Shown: positions 21,907 through 31,740 of the stretch, piece after piece | Numbering within the stretch: the stretch's first letter is position 1 | How the letters are laid out: each line of letters begins with the position of its first letter | Source of the DNA: a bacterium | GTDB taxonomy: Bacteria; Krumholzibacteriota; Krumholzibacteriia; LZORAL124-64-63 | DNA: 64,000 nucleotides | Direction of reading: 5' to 3' | Assembly: GCA_016719645.1 (NCBI GenBank) | Contig: JADJYS010000033.1 | Coordinates: 62,001 to 126,000, forward strand | The notes under the pieces: model-generated | Databases searched by the model: none | What the model was told of the DNA's origin: nothing | Seen by the model: the letters and a program-made list of their open reading frames with translations, nothing else | Made by a program: the position numbers and the translations under genes

Positions 21907-23275
21907 GTGACGACCCTGCCCTCCTGCATCAAGGCCTACGACATCCGGGGGCGTGTCCCGGAAGACCTCGACGCGGACCTCGCGCACCGTCTCGGGCGCG
22001 CCCTGGCCGCCCACGTGGGGGCGGGGGCCCTGGCGGTCGGCCGCGACTGCCGCACCAGCAGCCCGTCGCTGGCGGACGCCGTCGCGGCCGGTCTGGCCGA
22101 GGGCGGCTGCGATGTCCGCGACATCGGCCTCTGCGCCACGGAGCAGGTCTACCACGCGGTGATCGCCCGGGGCCTGGCCGGCGGCGTCATGGTCACCGCC
22201 AGCCACAACCCGTTGGGCTGGAACGGGATGAAGATCGTGGCCGCCGACGCGGTCCCCGATCAGCGGCGACAGCGGCCTGCACGCGATCGGCCGCGCCGCC
22301 GTCGCCGGCGACCTGCCCGCCGCCGCCGTCCGGGGCCGGATCACCCCGCTGGACACCCGCGGCGAGTACCGCGACTTCCTGCTGGGCTGCGTCGATGCGG
22401 CGGCCCTGCCGGCCCTGACCGTCGTCGCCGACGCGGGGCACGGCTGCGCCGGTCCCGTCCTGGACCTGCTGGAGCCGCACCTGCCGCTGAAGCTGATCAA
22501 GCTGCGCCACGAGCCCGATGGGACCTTCCCCACGGGCGTGCCCAACCCCCTGCTGCCGGAGAACCGGGCCCTGACCGCGGCGGCCGTCCGCGAGCACGGG
22601 GCCGACCTCGGCCTGGCCTGGGACGGCGACGCCGACCGCTGCTTCTTCTTCGACGAGCACGGCGACTTCGTCGAGGGCTACTACCTGGTCGGCCTGCTGG
22701 CCCGGGCGGCGCTGCGGCGCGAACCCGGCGGCCGCATCGTCCACGACCCGCGGCTGGTCTGGAACACGGTCGAGACGGTGCGCGAGGCGGGCGGCGTGCC
22801 CCTGCAGAACAAGACCGGCCACGCCTTCATGAAGGAGCGTATGCGCGCCGAGGACGCCGTCTACGGCGGCGAGATGTCGGCCCACCACTACTTCCGCGAG
22901 TTCCGCTGGTGCGACAGCGGCATGCTCCCGTGGCTGCGCGTGCTCGAGGAGATGGGGCGCACCGGCGCGCCGCTCTCGGCCCTGGTCGGGCGGATGCAGG
23001 GCGCGTACCCGGCCAGCGGCGAGATCAACCGCCGCCTCGCGGACCCGCAGCGGGCGGTGGCGGCCGTCGCCGACCGCTGGCTGGCCGGGGCGGCGGCGGT
23101 GGACCGCACCGACGGCCTGTCGCTGGACCTCGGGACTTGGCGGCTGAACCTGCGCGAGTCCAACACCGAGCCGGTGCTGCGCCTGAACGTCGAGGCGCGC
23201 GGGGATGCGGCGCTGATGCGGGAGATGACCGACGCGGTCCTGGCCGTGATCGACGGGGCGGGAGGCGGTTCGTGA
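21907..23275 (+). pseudogene. manB: Phosphomannomutase/phosphoglucomutase, interrupted by one frameshift
   Basis: Interconverts mannose-6-P and mannose-1-P for sugar-nucleotide synthesis. The GTG start at 21907 has GGAGG upstream. Before the shift: the phosphoserine loop VTASHNP (S99). After it: metal-binding DGDADR, sugar-binding GGEMSAHHYF and phosphate-binding RESNTEPVLRLNVEA, all intact. The frame changes at CCCC (22254-22257); removing one C joins the parts as DAVPISGDSGL with nothing missing. Both halves are fully conserved, so a sequencing error is more likely than true decay. The end overlaps the next gene as GTGA. Confidence 0.88.
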
Positions 23276-24096
23276 CGACGACGCGCACGGCGGTCGGCGT
23301 GCTGGTCCTGGCCGTCCTGGCGGCGGCCGCCCCGGCCGCGCGCGCGGCGGGCTGGCGCGAGCTGGCGCCGGGCCTGGAGCTCGGCTCCTTCGCGCTGCCG
23401 GGCGGCAAGGCGTCCGACGGCGAGCCCCTGCACGTGGTCCGGCTCGACCCCGAGCGCTGGGAGCTGGTGCTGCTGAACGCGTCGGCGCCCGGCGAGGGCG
23501 AAGCGCACTCGGCCCGCGACTGGTGCCGCCTGAAGGGCATGGTCGCGGCCGTCAACGCGAGCATGTACCAGGCCGACCGCCTCAGCAGCGTCTCGCTCAT
23601 GCGCACGCGCACCCACGTGAACAACGCCTACGTGTCGCCGGACAACACCGTGCTGGCCTTCGACCGGCGCGACGCGGGCGTGCCGCACGTGCGCATCATC
23701 GACCGCACCTGCGAGGACTTCGCCGCCGCCGCGTCCCGCTACGGCAGTCTGGTCCAGAGCATCCGCATGGTCTCGTGCGACCGTCAGAACACGTGGGAAC
23801 CGCAGGCGCGCCGCACCAGCGCGGCGGCCATCGGCGTGGACGGCTCCGGCCGGGTGCTGATGATCCACTGCCGCAAGCCGCTGCCGACCCACGATCTGGT
23901 CGAGCACCTGCTCGCCCTGCCGCTCGACCTGGCGCAGGCGATGTACGGCGAGGGGGGCTACCAGGCCCAGCTCTACGTGGGCGCCGGCAAGCAGGAGTAC
24001 CAGTTCGGGGGCGGCTTCGAAGACGGCCGCAACCCCGGCGATCCCGGCCGGCAGGCGTGGCCGCTGCCGAACGTGGTGGCCGCGCGGCCGCGCTGA
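23272..24096 (+). CDS. Secreted phosphodiester glycosidase (NAGPA) domain protein
   Basis: A 274-residue protein starting at a GTG that overlaps the manB stop. A signal peptide (VGVLVLAVLAAAAPAARA) is followed by a domain of the NAGPA/DUF2233 type: MVAAVNASMYQ near the front, SAAAIGVDGSGRVLMIHC in the middle and AMYGEGGYQAQLYVG near the end. Relatives cleave phosphodiester-linked sugars in the periplasm or outside the cell. Co-transcription with manB suggests cell-envelope sugar metabolism; the substrate is unknown. Confidence 0.78.
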   Translation: MTTTRTAVGVLVLAVLAAAAPAARAAGWRELAPGLELGSFALPGGKASDGEPLHVVRLDPERWELVLLNASAPGEGEAHSARDWCRLKGMVAAVNASMYQADRLSSVSLMRTRTHVNNAYVSPDNTVLAFDRRDAGVPHVRIIDRTCEDFAAAASRYGSLVQSIRMVSCDRQNTWEPQARRTSAAAIGVDGSGRVLMIHCRKPLPTHDLVEHLLALPLDLAQAMYGEGGYQAQLYVGAGKQEYQFGGGFEDGRNPGDPGRQAWPLPNVVAARPR

Positions 24097-24113
24097 CGGC
24101 GGGGCGGCCGCGG

Positions 24114-25265
24114 TCAGAAGACGCCGGTCCACTCCCCGTCGCGCATGATCTCGCGCTCGCCCGCCGGCCCCTCGAGCGTCACCGACAGGACCGCCACCGC
24201 CGGCTGCACCTGCGGGATGTAGACCCGGTCGAGGTGCACCACGGCGTCCGGCCCGCTGAAGTCCGCGGGACCGACCGCCCCGCCGAAGTGGTCGCTGCGG
24301 CCGAAGGCGACGTGCAGGCCCAGCTTCTCGTCCAGCAGGATGCTGCCGACCGGCTCCAGGCCGAAATCCCCGAGCACGCCCAGCCCCAGCTCCGCCAGGT
24401 TGGCGTAGGCCGGCTCCGCGACGATGAGCGCGGCCTCCGCCGCGCTGCGCGGCCCCTCGCTCAGGACCGCGACCGCCTTGTTGCCCTCGATCCGGTAGAC
24501 CACGACCTCGTCGTCGAACTGCACCGGCAGCTCGCCGCGGCTGCCGCTGGGGTCGCCCGGCCGCTCGCCCTCGTAGGGCACGATGTAGGTCTCGCCGCTG
24601 GGCAGGTTGCCGGCGACGCCGTTGTGCGGGAACAGGCCGCCCGAGGCGTGGGCCGTGCGGTGGCGCAGGTCCAGGCGCAGGGTGCGGGTGCAACCGCCGG
24701 CCCTGGTCACGACGGTGGCCGCCGTGGCCGGGTCCAGCAGCGCCTTGAGCCGGTCCACGCGGCGGTTGACCTCGGCGTAGTCGATCTGCAGGGCCGGGAT
24801 CATCGCGGGCAGGAAGCCCGGCATGGTGGCCGCGCGCAGGGGATGGGACCGGGCCGCGACCTTCAGGGGCGCCGTCGCCGACAGCTCCGTCGGCGCCAGC
24901 AGGAGGCTGTGCCCCGCGAACAGTTCGTCGAAGGTGATCGCGCCCCCGGCGGGCAGCTCGTCGGCGTGATCGTACGTGCGCGCGCCGTCGCCGGGGTGGC
25001 AGAGGGCGGGCAGGTCCGCGTTGTTGCCGCCCGCGTTGCGGTACCAGGCCAGGGTCGTGCGCGGCACACCGGTCGCGCCGCCCGCGGCGCCCAGCCGGCG
25101 GACCCAGTCGGCGGCCATGGCGCGGCGGGCCGCCCACTCGGGGTTGTCGGCGAGCCGGGCGTCGGGCAGGTCGACCAGCACGGCCAGGCCGCGGTCGGCG
25201 GCGGTCGGGACGAAGACCCGGCGGATGAGGCGGACGAGGTCGTCGGTGCTCAGGGAGGCGTTCAC
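24114..25265 (-). CDS. M29-type (aminopeptidase T-like) metallopeptidase
   Basis: A 383-residue cytoplasmic protein. The C-terminal half carries features of M29 leucyl aminopeptidases: NLPSGETYIVPYEG with a metal-binding Glu, LDEKLGLHVAFGRSDHFGG with a His pair, and VVHLDRVYIP with the late His and Asp. The N-terminal half (DYAEVNRRVDRLKALLD) is divergent. M29 enzymes bind two metals and remove N-terminal residues. The overall match is partial, so peptidase activity is likely but not certain. It is convergent with the NAGPA gene, 17 nt away, and divergent from the NYN gene across 192 bases with no clear features. Confidence 0.65.
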   Translation of the reverse strand: MNASLSTDDLVRLIRRVFVPTAADRGLAVLVDLPDARLADNPEWAARRAMAADWVRRLGAAGGATGVPRTTLAWYRNAGGNNADLPALCHPGDGARTYDHADELPAGGAITFDELFAGHSLLLAPTELSATAPLKVAARSHPLRAATMPGFLPAMIPALQIDYAEVNRRVDRLKALLDPATAATVVTRAGGCTRTLRLDLRHRTAHASGGLFPHNGVAGNLPSGETYIVPYEGERPGDPSGSRGELPVQFDDEVVVYRIEGNKAVAVLSEGPRSAAEAALIVAEPAYANLAELGLGVLGDFGLEPVGSILLDEKLGLHVAFGRSDHFGGAVGPADFSGPDAVVHLDRVYIPQVQPAVAVLSVTLEGPAGEREIMRDGEWTGVF

Positions 25266-25457
25266 GCGGGGTCCTTTCGGGATGGGTGGCGGGACGGGAT
25301 CATGATAGCAGCACGGGCCTTGCGGCCCAAGGGCGGCGTCGCGCCGACCGGCCGGCGGCAGATTCCGGTAGCGGTGCGCCGCATCCCGGCACTATGTTCG
25401 GGGCGTCCGCCGGAGCGCAGGCCGCTCCGCACCCCCTTCGCGCCTCCGAGGAGCACC

Positions 25458-26693
25458 ATGGCAAGCGAACGCGACATGAATCTGGCCCTGTTCCTGGACT
25501 TCGACAACGTGGCCATCGGCGCCCGCGACGCGCGGCAGCGCTTCGACATCCACGTCGTGCTCGAGCGGCTGCTGGAGAAGGGCAAGATCGTCGTCAAGAA
25601 GGCCTACGCGGACTGGAGCTACTACCAGGACTACATGTCCGACCTGCACGGCGCCGCCATCGAGATGATCGAGGTGCCCAGCTCCCGCATCAGCGGCAAG
25701 AACAGCGCCGACATCCGCATGGTCGTCGACGCCATGGACCTCTGCTACAGCAAGGACCACATCGACGCCTTCGTGGTGATCTCCGGGGACAGCGACTTCT
25801 CGCCCCTGGTCTCGAAGCTGCGCGAGAACGACAAGAGCGTGATCGGCGTCGGCATGAAGGGCTCCAGTTCCGAGCTGCTGATCCGCAACTGCGACGAGTT
25901 CATCTTCTACGACGACCTCGTGCGCGAGCCCGTGGCCGTCGAGGCCGTCAACATGGACGCCGTGCCGTCGGACAAGAAGAAGCTCTTCAACCTGCTGATC
26001 GCCACGATCGAGGGCCTGGTGCGCGAGCACAAGGGGCCGCTCTACTCGTCCCTGGTCAAGGACACGATGAAGCGCAAGAAGCCGGACTTCAACGAGCGCA
26101 CCTGGCGCTACTCGTCGTTCAGCGACCTGCTGGAGGAGGCCATGTCGCTGGGCCTGCTCACCGTCGAGCGCGACGAGCGGGCCGGCGGCACCCTGGTCGT
26201 CACGGCGCTGGGCGGCACGCCCGCCGTGCCCGCGGCCAACGGCGCGCGCAAGCCGGCCCGCCGGCGGGGCCGCCGCCGCGGCGGTCGCGGGGAAGAGGGG
26301 CGCAACGGCAACGGCGCCGCCGGACGCGCGGACGCGCCCGAGCCGGCCGCCGCCGCCCGCCGACCGCCCTCCGTCCCCCCGGCCGACGGCGGCGCCGCGG
26401 CGCCGAAGCCCGCGCGCCCGCGGCGCGGACGGGGCGCCCCCGCCGACGGGAAGCCGGCCGCGGCGCCCGCGCCGGCCCACGCGCCCGCGCCCGAGCCCGC
26501 GGCGAAGCCCGTGAAGAAGGTGACGGCGCGCAAGCCGGCGAAGAAGGCCCCGGGCCGCGAGGCCGCCAAGCCCGCGGAGCCCAAGGGGCGCAGCGCGGCG
26601 AAGCCGGCCGCGGGCAGGGACGCGCCCGCGAAGGCCCCCGCGCGCCGGCCGGCCAAGAAGGCCCCGGCCCGCAAGACCCCGGCCAAGGACTAG
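25458..26693 (+). CDS. NYN-domain nuclease with OST-HTH/LOTUS domain and histone H1-like tail
   Basis: A 411-residue protein in three parts. Residues 8-150 form a NYN (PIN-like) RNase domain with acidic residues in LFLDFDN, ADIRMVVDAM and VISGDSDFSPL (D111, D113). Residues about 172-245 (LFNLLIATIEGLVREHKGPLYSSL; NERTWRYSSFSDLLEEA) match the OST-HTH/LOTUS RNA-binding fold. Residues 260-411 are a disordered Lys/Ala/Pro/Arg tail with KKAP and KPAKK repeats like histone H1. RNA cleavage guided by the LOTUS and basic tail is inferred. It is 6 nt upstream of the next gene. Confidence 0.88.
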   Translation: MASERDMNLALFLDFDNVAIGARDARQRFDIHVVLERLLEKGKIVVKKAYADWSYYQDYMSDLHGAAIEMIEVPSSRISGKNSADIRMVVDAMDLCYSKDHIDAFVVISGDSDFSPLVSKLRENDKSVIGVGMKGSSSELLIRNCDEFIFYDDLVREPVAVEAVNMDAVPSDKKKLFNLLIATIEGLVREHKGPLYSSLVKDTMKRKKPDFNERTWRYSSFSDLLEEAMSLGLLTVERDERAGGTLVVTALGGTPAVPAANGARKPARRRGRRRGGRGEEGRNGNGAAGRADAPEPAAAARRPPSVPPADGGAAAPKPARPRRGRGAPADGKPAAAPAPAHAPAPEPAAKPVKKVTARKPAKKAPGREAAKPAEPKGRSAAKPAAGRDAPAKAPARRPAKKAPARKTPAKD

Positions 26694-26699
26694 GCGGCG

Positions 26700-29018
26700 A
26701 TGACCGGGGAACGCGAGGACCTCACCCGCGAGCCGACCTGGCGCGAGATGCTGGACTACCACCGGTCCGAGTCGCCCGTCCTCTACGAGAAGATCATCCG
26801 CCACTTCCTCCTCGTGCTGATCGAGGAGGACCTCATGACGCTCGAGGACCTCGAGCAGCAGGTCTCGCGCGTCGCCGGCGACGCCGATTTCCTGCACTGG
26901 TCCAACCCCAACCGCCCCGCGCCGTCGCTGGACGAGACCGCCGTGGAGCAGCTGCGCGACATCGTGCGGGAGAAGGCGGCCGACCTCTGGTCCGACGAGA
27001 AGATCGAGGACCTGATCTACATGGCCATCAAGAAGGACCTGGCCCTGCGCCTGGCCGAGATGGCCGACGACCCGTTCAGCTCCTGGCGGGAGATCGGGCG
27101 CGAGTCGCTCGAATTCTCCAAGATGCCCATCGGGGGCGCGACGCTGTCGCTCTCCGACGCGATGGGCACGCGCGTGGCCCTGATCCGCCGCCTGCTCTCC
27201 GACCAGCTCGCCTACCTGAGCATCGCCAAGAACGTCCTGACGATCCGCGACTTCTCGGAGATCATGTCGCGCGTGATCGGGCCCGAGCAGGGGCTGGGCA
27301 AGCTGGGCGGCAAGGCGGCCGGGTTCATCCTGGCCCACGACGCGCTGACCAAGGCCCGCCGCCAGGGCCGCAACGTGGGCGACTTCAAGACGCCCCACAC
27401 CTACTACATCCGCTCTGACGTGATCCTCGACTTCCTGAAGGCCAACGGCCTCGGCGACCTGACGAACATCAAGTACCGCGAGGGCGACGACCTGCGTCGG
27501 CAGTTCAGCATCCTGCAGCGCCTCTACCGCTCCGGCCGCTTCCCCACGTACGTGGTGAAGCGCCTGTCGGGGATCCTCAAGACGCTGGGCGAGGTGCCGC
27601 TCGTGGTGCGCTCGAGCAGCCTGCTCGAGGACCGCCTCGACGCCGCCTTCTGCGGCAAGTACAGCAGCCTCTTCGTCGCCAACCAGGGTTCGCTGCACGA
27701 CCGCATGCAGGAGCTGCTGCGCGCGGTGACGCAGGTCTACGCCAGCGTCTTCAACCCGGGCGCCATCCAGTACCGCAAGGAGCGCGGCCTGCTGGACTTC
27801 CGCGAGGAGATGGCCTGCATCATCCAGCCGGTGGTCGGGCGCCGCATCGGGCGGTACTGGCTGCCGGCCTTCGCCGGCGTGGCCTTCGGCTCCAACGACT
27901 ACACCTGGTCGCCGCGCCTGCGCCGCGAGGACGGCATGGTGCGCCTGGTGGCCGGGCTCGGCACGCGCGCCGTCGACCGCGTGGGGGAGGACTACCCCAA
28001 GCTGTTCAGCCCCGGACAGCCCAGCCTGCGCACGGTCGTGCACCCCGACGAGATCCTGCGCTACAGCCAGCACTACGTCGACGTCGTGGACCTCGCGAAC
28101 AACGAGTTCGTCACGGTGCCCCTGGAGCGGCTGATGCAGGAGGCGGGCAACCGGTTCCCGATCGCGCAGCAGATCTTCTCGATCTACCGCGACGGCCAGC
28201 TGATCCCCGCGACGGGCCTGCTGTTCAACGTCGACCCGCGGGACCTGGTGATCACCTTCGACGGGCTCCTGGAGCGCACCGGCTTCGCGCGGCAGATGAA
28301 GGAGATCCTGGACGTGCTCGGCGAGACCTGGCGCGTGCCCGTGGACGTGGAGTTCGCCCACGACGGCGAGCACCTCTACATCCTGCAGTGCCGGCCCCAG
28401 AGCCGGGCCGGGCACTACGTGCGGGTGGAGATCCCGGCGGACGTCCCGCCGCAGGACCGGATCTTCTCGGCCTCCCGCTACGTCCAGATGGGGCAGGTCG
28501 AGGGCATCGAGTACATCGTCTACGTGCCCGGCGAGGCCTACGCCGAGATCGGGGACTACGAGCGCCTGCTGGCGGTGGGCGAGACCGTCGGCCAGCTGAA
28601 CCGCGTCCTGCCGCACCGCAAGTTCGTCCTGATGGGGCCCGGCCGCTGGGGCAGCCGCGGCGACGTGAAGCTGGGCGTCCGCGTGGACTACGCCGACATC
28701 AACCACGCCCGGATGCTGCTGGAGGTCGCCCGGCGCAAGGGCGACTACGTGCCCGACGTGTCGTTCGGCACCCACTTCTTCCAGGACCTGCTCGAAGCCG
28801 ACATCGGCTACCTGCCGCTCTACCCGGACGACCCCGGGGTCGACTTCAACGAGGACTTCCTGCTGGGCTCGCCGAATTCCCTGGCGGAGCTGCTGCCCGC
28901 CCGGGCGGACCTGTCCGACGTGGTCCGGGTCATCCACGTGCCGGCGGTGGCCCAGGGCCGCCGGCTCGACATCATCATGGACGCCGACCAGGGCCGCGCC
29001 CTCGCCTTCCTGAAATAG
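26700..29018 (+). CDS. PEP synthase/pyruvate phosphate dikinase ATP-binding-domain protein
   Basis: A 772-residue protein. An N-terminal helical part of about 190 residues precedes a PEP/pyruvate-binding ATP-grasp domain: LGGKAAGFILAHDAL is the nucleotide loop, VPLVVRSSSLLEDRLDAAFCGKYSS is the signature, and VDVEFAHDGEHLYILQCRPQS is the closing strand. The catalytic His domain and PEP barrel of true PEP synthase are absent; the C-terminal 200 residues are unrecognised. It is probably an ATP-dependent phosphotransferase or regulator. Its operon with the NYN-LOTUS protein hints at RNA-related work, which is speculation. Confidence 0.8.
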   Translation: MTGEREDLTREPTWREMLDYHRSESPVLYEKIIRHFLLVLIEEDLMTLEDLEQQVSRVAGDADFLHWSNPNRPAPSLDETAVEQLRDIVREKAADLWSDEKIEDLIYMAIKKDLALRLAEMADDPFSSWREIGRESLEFSKMPIGGATLSLSDAMGTRVALIRRLLSDQLAYLSIAKNVLTIRDFSEIMSRVIGPEQGLGKLGGKAAGFILAHDALTKARRQGRNVGDFKTPHTYYIRSDVILDFLKANGLGDLTNIKYREGDDLRRQFSILQRLYRSGRFPTYVVKRLSGILKTLGEVPLVVRSSSLLEDRLDAAFCGKYSSLFVANQGSLHDRMQELLRAVTQVYASVFNPGAIQYRKERGLLDFREEMACIIQPVVGRRIGRYWLPAFAGVAFGSNDYTWSPRLRREDGMVRLVAGLGTRAVDRVGEDYPKLFSPGQPSLRTVVHPDEILRYSQHYVDVVDLANNEFVTVPLERLMQEAGNRFPIAQQIFSIYRDGQLIPATGLLFNVDPRDLVITFDGLLERTGFARQMKEILDVLGETWRVPVDVEFAHDGEHLYILQCRPQSRAGHYVRVEIPADVPPQDRIFSASRYVQMGQVEGIEYIVYVPGEAYAEIGDYERLLAVGETVGQLNRVLPHRKFVLMGPGRWGSRGDVKLGVRVDYADINHARMLLEVARRKGDYVPDVSFGTHFFQDLLEADIGYLPLYPDDPGVDFNEDFLLGSPNSLAELLPARADLSDVVRVIHVPAVAQGRRLDIIMDADQGRALAFLK

Positions 29019-29049
29019 ACCCGCCCGCTCCGCCCGCCCGCCGGCCCTC

Positions 29050-29076
29050 TCAAGCCCCCGCCCGCCCGGCCGAAGA
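29050..29076 (+). promoter_or_regulatory. Sigma-28 (FliA)-like promoter of the cheA operon
   Basis: TCAA (29050-29053), a 15-nt spacer and GCCGAAGA (29069-29076), 70 nt before cheA. It shares the TCAA...GCCGA layout with the sites before the chemoreceptor and cheY. Confidence 0.6.
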
Positions 29077-29145
29077 CACCCGAGGAGACGCCCCCGGCAT
29101 GCCGCCCGGGGCGCCGTCGGCCCGTCGCGAGGGAAAGGCAGCTCC

Positions 29146-31227
29146 TTGAACGTCAGTCCCGACAAGTGCCCGGTCGCCACCGGACCCCACGGCGTCCCCG
29201 ACGCCGGGGCCTTCCGCGAGCGCTGGCGTCGGGAGCTGGAGCCGCTCGACGGCATGGTGCTGACCGCCGCGGCGAACCCGGCCGCGGACGATCTGGACGA
29301 CCTGCTGTGCCTGTTCCACGACCTCGGCTGCGAAGCCGTCACGCTCGGCGACCGCGGCGTCGCCGAGCGCGCGCGCGAGGTCGAGAACGTCCTGCTCGAC
29401 GAGGGCCTCAGCGCCGGCGTCGACCGCATCCTGGACGCGACCGACTGGATCCTCCACCACCTCGCAGCGGGAGGGGAGGCGGGGGCGGCCGCCGATCCCG
29501 GCCGCGACGCCGCCGTCGAGCTGCGGTCGCTGGACCCCGACACGCTCCGCGACTTCCTGGACGAGGCCGACGAGCACCTGCAGGAGGCCGAGGCCCGCCT
29601 GCTGGCGCTGGAGCAGGCGCCGGACGCGACGGAGTCCCTGAACGCCGCGTTCCGCGCCTTCCACACGCTCAAGGGCATGGCCGGCTTCGCGGGGCTCGCC
29701 CCCGTCCAGTCCCTGGCCCACGCCGCGGAGCACCACCTGGACCGGGCCCGCCGCGGCGAGATCGCGCTCGTCGGCGACGACCTGGACCTGGCCCTGGCGG
29801 CCACCGACGCCCTGAAGCGGCTGTCCGCCGACGTCGCGGCGGCCCTGCGCGGCGACGGCCTGCTGCGCGTGCCCGCCGCCGTCTCGGCGCTGGCGGCGCG
29901 ACTGGCCCCGCCGCCGCCGTCCGGCGGGCTGGTGATGCTGTCGCGGGGGAGGGAGCGCGCGGGCGAACCGGCCCCGCCGCCGGCCGCCGCGGCCGTCGCG
30001 GCCGCCCCGTCGCCGCACCCCGCCGCGTCCGCGCAGCGGGAGGCCGTGCGCGTGAGCGCCGACCGCCTGGACCGGCTCGTCGACACCATCGGCGAGCTGG
30101 TCATCATCGAGGCGATGATCCGGCGCACCTGCGACCCGCGGCTGATGCCGGTGGAGCAGCAGCGGAACCTGGAGCGCCTCGCCAAGCTCAGCCGCGAACT
30201 GCAGCGCATCGGCCTGGACGTGCGCATGGTGCCGGTGCGGCCGGTCTTCCAGAAGATGACCCGGCTGGTGCGCGACCTGGCCCGCAAGTCGGGGCGCGAC
30301 GTGGAACTGCGCACCGGCGGCGAGGAGACCGAGCTGGACCGCTCGGTGGTCGACCTGCTGACCGACCCCCTGATCCACCTGCTGCGCAACGCGGTGGACC
30401 ACGGCATCGAGGCCGACCCCGCGCAGCGGGTCGCCGCGGGCAAGCCCGCCCGCGCGACCATCGGCCTGCGGGCCTACCACGAGGGCGGCAGCATCGTCCT
30501 GGAGGTCGAGGACGACGGGCGCGGCCTCGACCGCGACGCCATCCTGGACAAGGCGATCCGCCGCGGCCTGCTGCCGCCCGGCGCCCAGCCGCCCGACCAC
30601 GCCATCCACGACCTGATCTTCCTGCCCGGCTTCTCGACCGCGACGCAGGTCACCGAGGTCAGCGGGCGCGGCGTCGGCCTCGACGTGGTGCGCCGCAACC
30701 TGGAGGAGCTGCGCGGCGGGATGGAGATCGCGTCGGAGCCCGGGCGCGGCTGCCGCTTCCGCTTCCGGCTGCCGCTGACGCTCGCGGTCATCGACGGCCT
30801 GACGCTGGGCGTCGGCGACGAGACGTACATCGTGCCGACCCTCGCCGTCCGCCGGGTCGTGCGCCCGACGCCGGCCGACATCGTGCGGCCCTTCGACGGC
30901 GACGAGCTGCTGCGGGACGAGGGCGCGCTGATCCCGCTGCTGCGGCTGCACGAGCGCTTCGGCGTCCCGGGCGGCGAGCCGGAGCGGTCGGTGGCGCTGG
31001 TGGTCGAGGGCGACGGCTGCCGCGTCGGCCTGGTGGCGGACGATCTGCTCGGGCAGCAGCAGGTCGTCATCAAGGCGTTCGAAGGCACGGACGGCGGCGT
31101 GCCGGGCATCGCGGGCGGCACCATCCTCCCGGACGGCCGCGTGGCCCTGATCCTCGACATCCCGGTGCTGATCCGCTCCGTCCGCGCCCGCTGCGAGCGC
31201 GGGCGGGCGATGCCGGCGGGAGCCTGA
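29146..31227 (+). CDS. cheA: Chemotaxis histidine kinase CheA
   Basis: A 693-residue kinase that autophosphorylates on His and passes phosphate to CheY. Residues 20-110 look like a degenerate HPt bundle with no phospho-His. The true HPt follows, with H173 in AFHTLKGMAGF. No clear CheY-binding P2 domain is seen, only a Pro/Ala linker at about 275-305. The dimerisation domain leads to the ATPase: HLLRNAVDHGIE (N box), VEDDGRG (G1) and GRGVGLDVV (G2). A CheW-like domain ends the protein. The start is a TTG with GGAAAGG upstream. Confidence 0.95.
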   Translation: MNVSPDKCPVATGPHGVPDAGAFRERWRRELEPLDGMVLTAAANPAADDLDDLLCLFHDLGCEAVTLGDRGVAERAREVENVLLDEGLSAGVDRILDATDWILHHLAAGGEAGAAADPGRDAAVELRSLDPDTLRDFLDEADEHLQEAEARLLALEQAPDATESLNAAFRAFHTLKGMAGFAGLAPVQSLAHAAEHHLDRARRGEIALVGDDLDLALAATDALKRLSADVAAALRGDGLLRVPAAVSALAARLAPPPPSGGLVMLSRGRERAGEPAPPPAAAAVAAAPSPHPAASAQREAVRVSADRLDRLVDTIGELVIIEAMIRRTCDPRLMPVEQQRNLERLAKLSRELQRIGLDVRMVPVRPVFQKMTRLVRDLARKSGRDVELRTGGEETELDRSVVDLLTDPLIHLLRNAVDHGIEADPAQRVAAGKPARATIGLRAYHEGGSIVLEVEDDGRGLDRDAILDKAIRRGLLPPGAQPPDHAIHDLIFLPGFSTATQVTEVSGRGVGLDVVRRNLEELRGGMEIASEPGRGCRFRFRLPLTLAVIDGLTLGVGDETYIVPTLAVRRVVRPTPADIVRPFDGDELLRDEGALIPLLRLHERFGVPGGEPERSVALVVEGDGCRVGLVADDLLGQQQVVIKAFEGTDGGVPGIAGGTILPDGRVALILDIPVLIRSVRARCERGRAMPAGA

Positions 31228-31263
31228 ACGGACACCGCAGCGTTGCGGAAACGGAGAGGGACC

Positions 31264-31740
31264 ATGGAGACGACGACGCGCAACCCGGTCACCGCCGCTC
31301 CCGGGAGCTACCTGGGCTTCCGGCTGGGCGCGGAGACCTACGGGCTGGACATCGGCGTGGTGCAGGAGATCAGCGGGATGCTGCCGGTGACCCGGGTGCC
31401 GGGGGCGCCGGACCACGTGCGCGGCGTCGTGAACCTGCGCGGCCGGGTCGTGCAGGTCGTCGACCTGCGCCGCCTGTTCGGCATGGAGGCCGCGACCGAG
31501 ACCAGGCGCACGAGCCTGGTGGTCTGCCGGATCGAGGACGGGGAGCAGACCGCGGTCGCCGCCGCCGTCGTCGACGACGTGACGGAAGTGCTCAACATCG
31601 ACGCCGCGGCGATCGCCCCGCACTCGGGCGGGGGCGCCGGCGCCGCCGTCGCGGGCCTGGCGCAGCTGGGCGGCGCCGTGATCATCCTGCTGGACGCCGC
31701 CCGCGTGTTCTTCGGCGACGAGCCGGGAGGCGCGGCGTGA
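31264..31740 (+). CDS. cheW: Chemotaxis coupling protein CheW
   Basis: A 158-residue CheW that bridges receptors and CheA. Typical strands are visible: YLGFRLGAETYGLDIGVVQEI, PGAPDHVRGVVNLRGRVVQVVDLR and IVVDDVTEVL-like segments near residue 105. The ATG at 31264 has GGAGAGGG upstream. It lies 36 nt after cheA and its end overlaps cheR as GTGA. Confidence 0.94.
   Translation: METTTRNPVTAAPGSYLGFRLGAETYGLDIGVVQEISGMLPVTRVPGAPDHVRGVVNLRGRVVQVVDLRRLFGMEAATETRRTSLVVCRIEDGEQTAVAAAVVDDVTEVLNIDAAAIAPHSGGGAGAAVAGLAQLGGAVIILLDAARVFFGDEPGGAA

Noticed and set aside
21766..24096. One 776-residue protein joining manB and the NAGPA-like gene
   Set aside because: Arises only because of the frameshift in manB; the middle third is arginine-rich nonsense while another frame there encodes the conserved mutase motifs.
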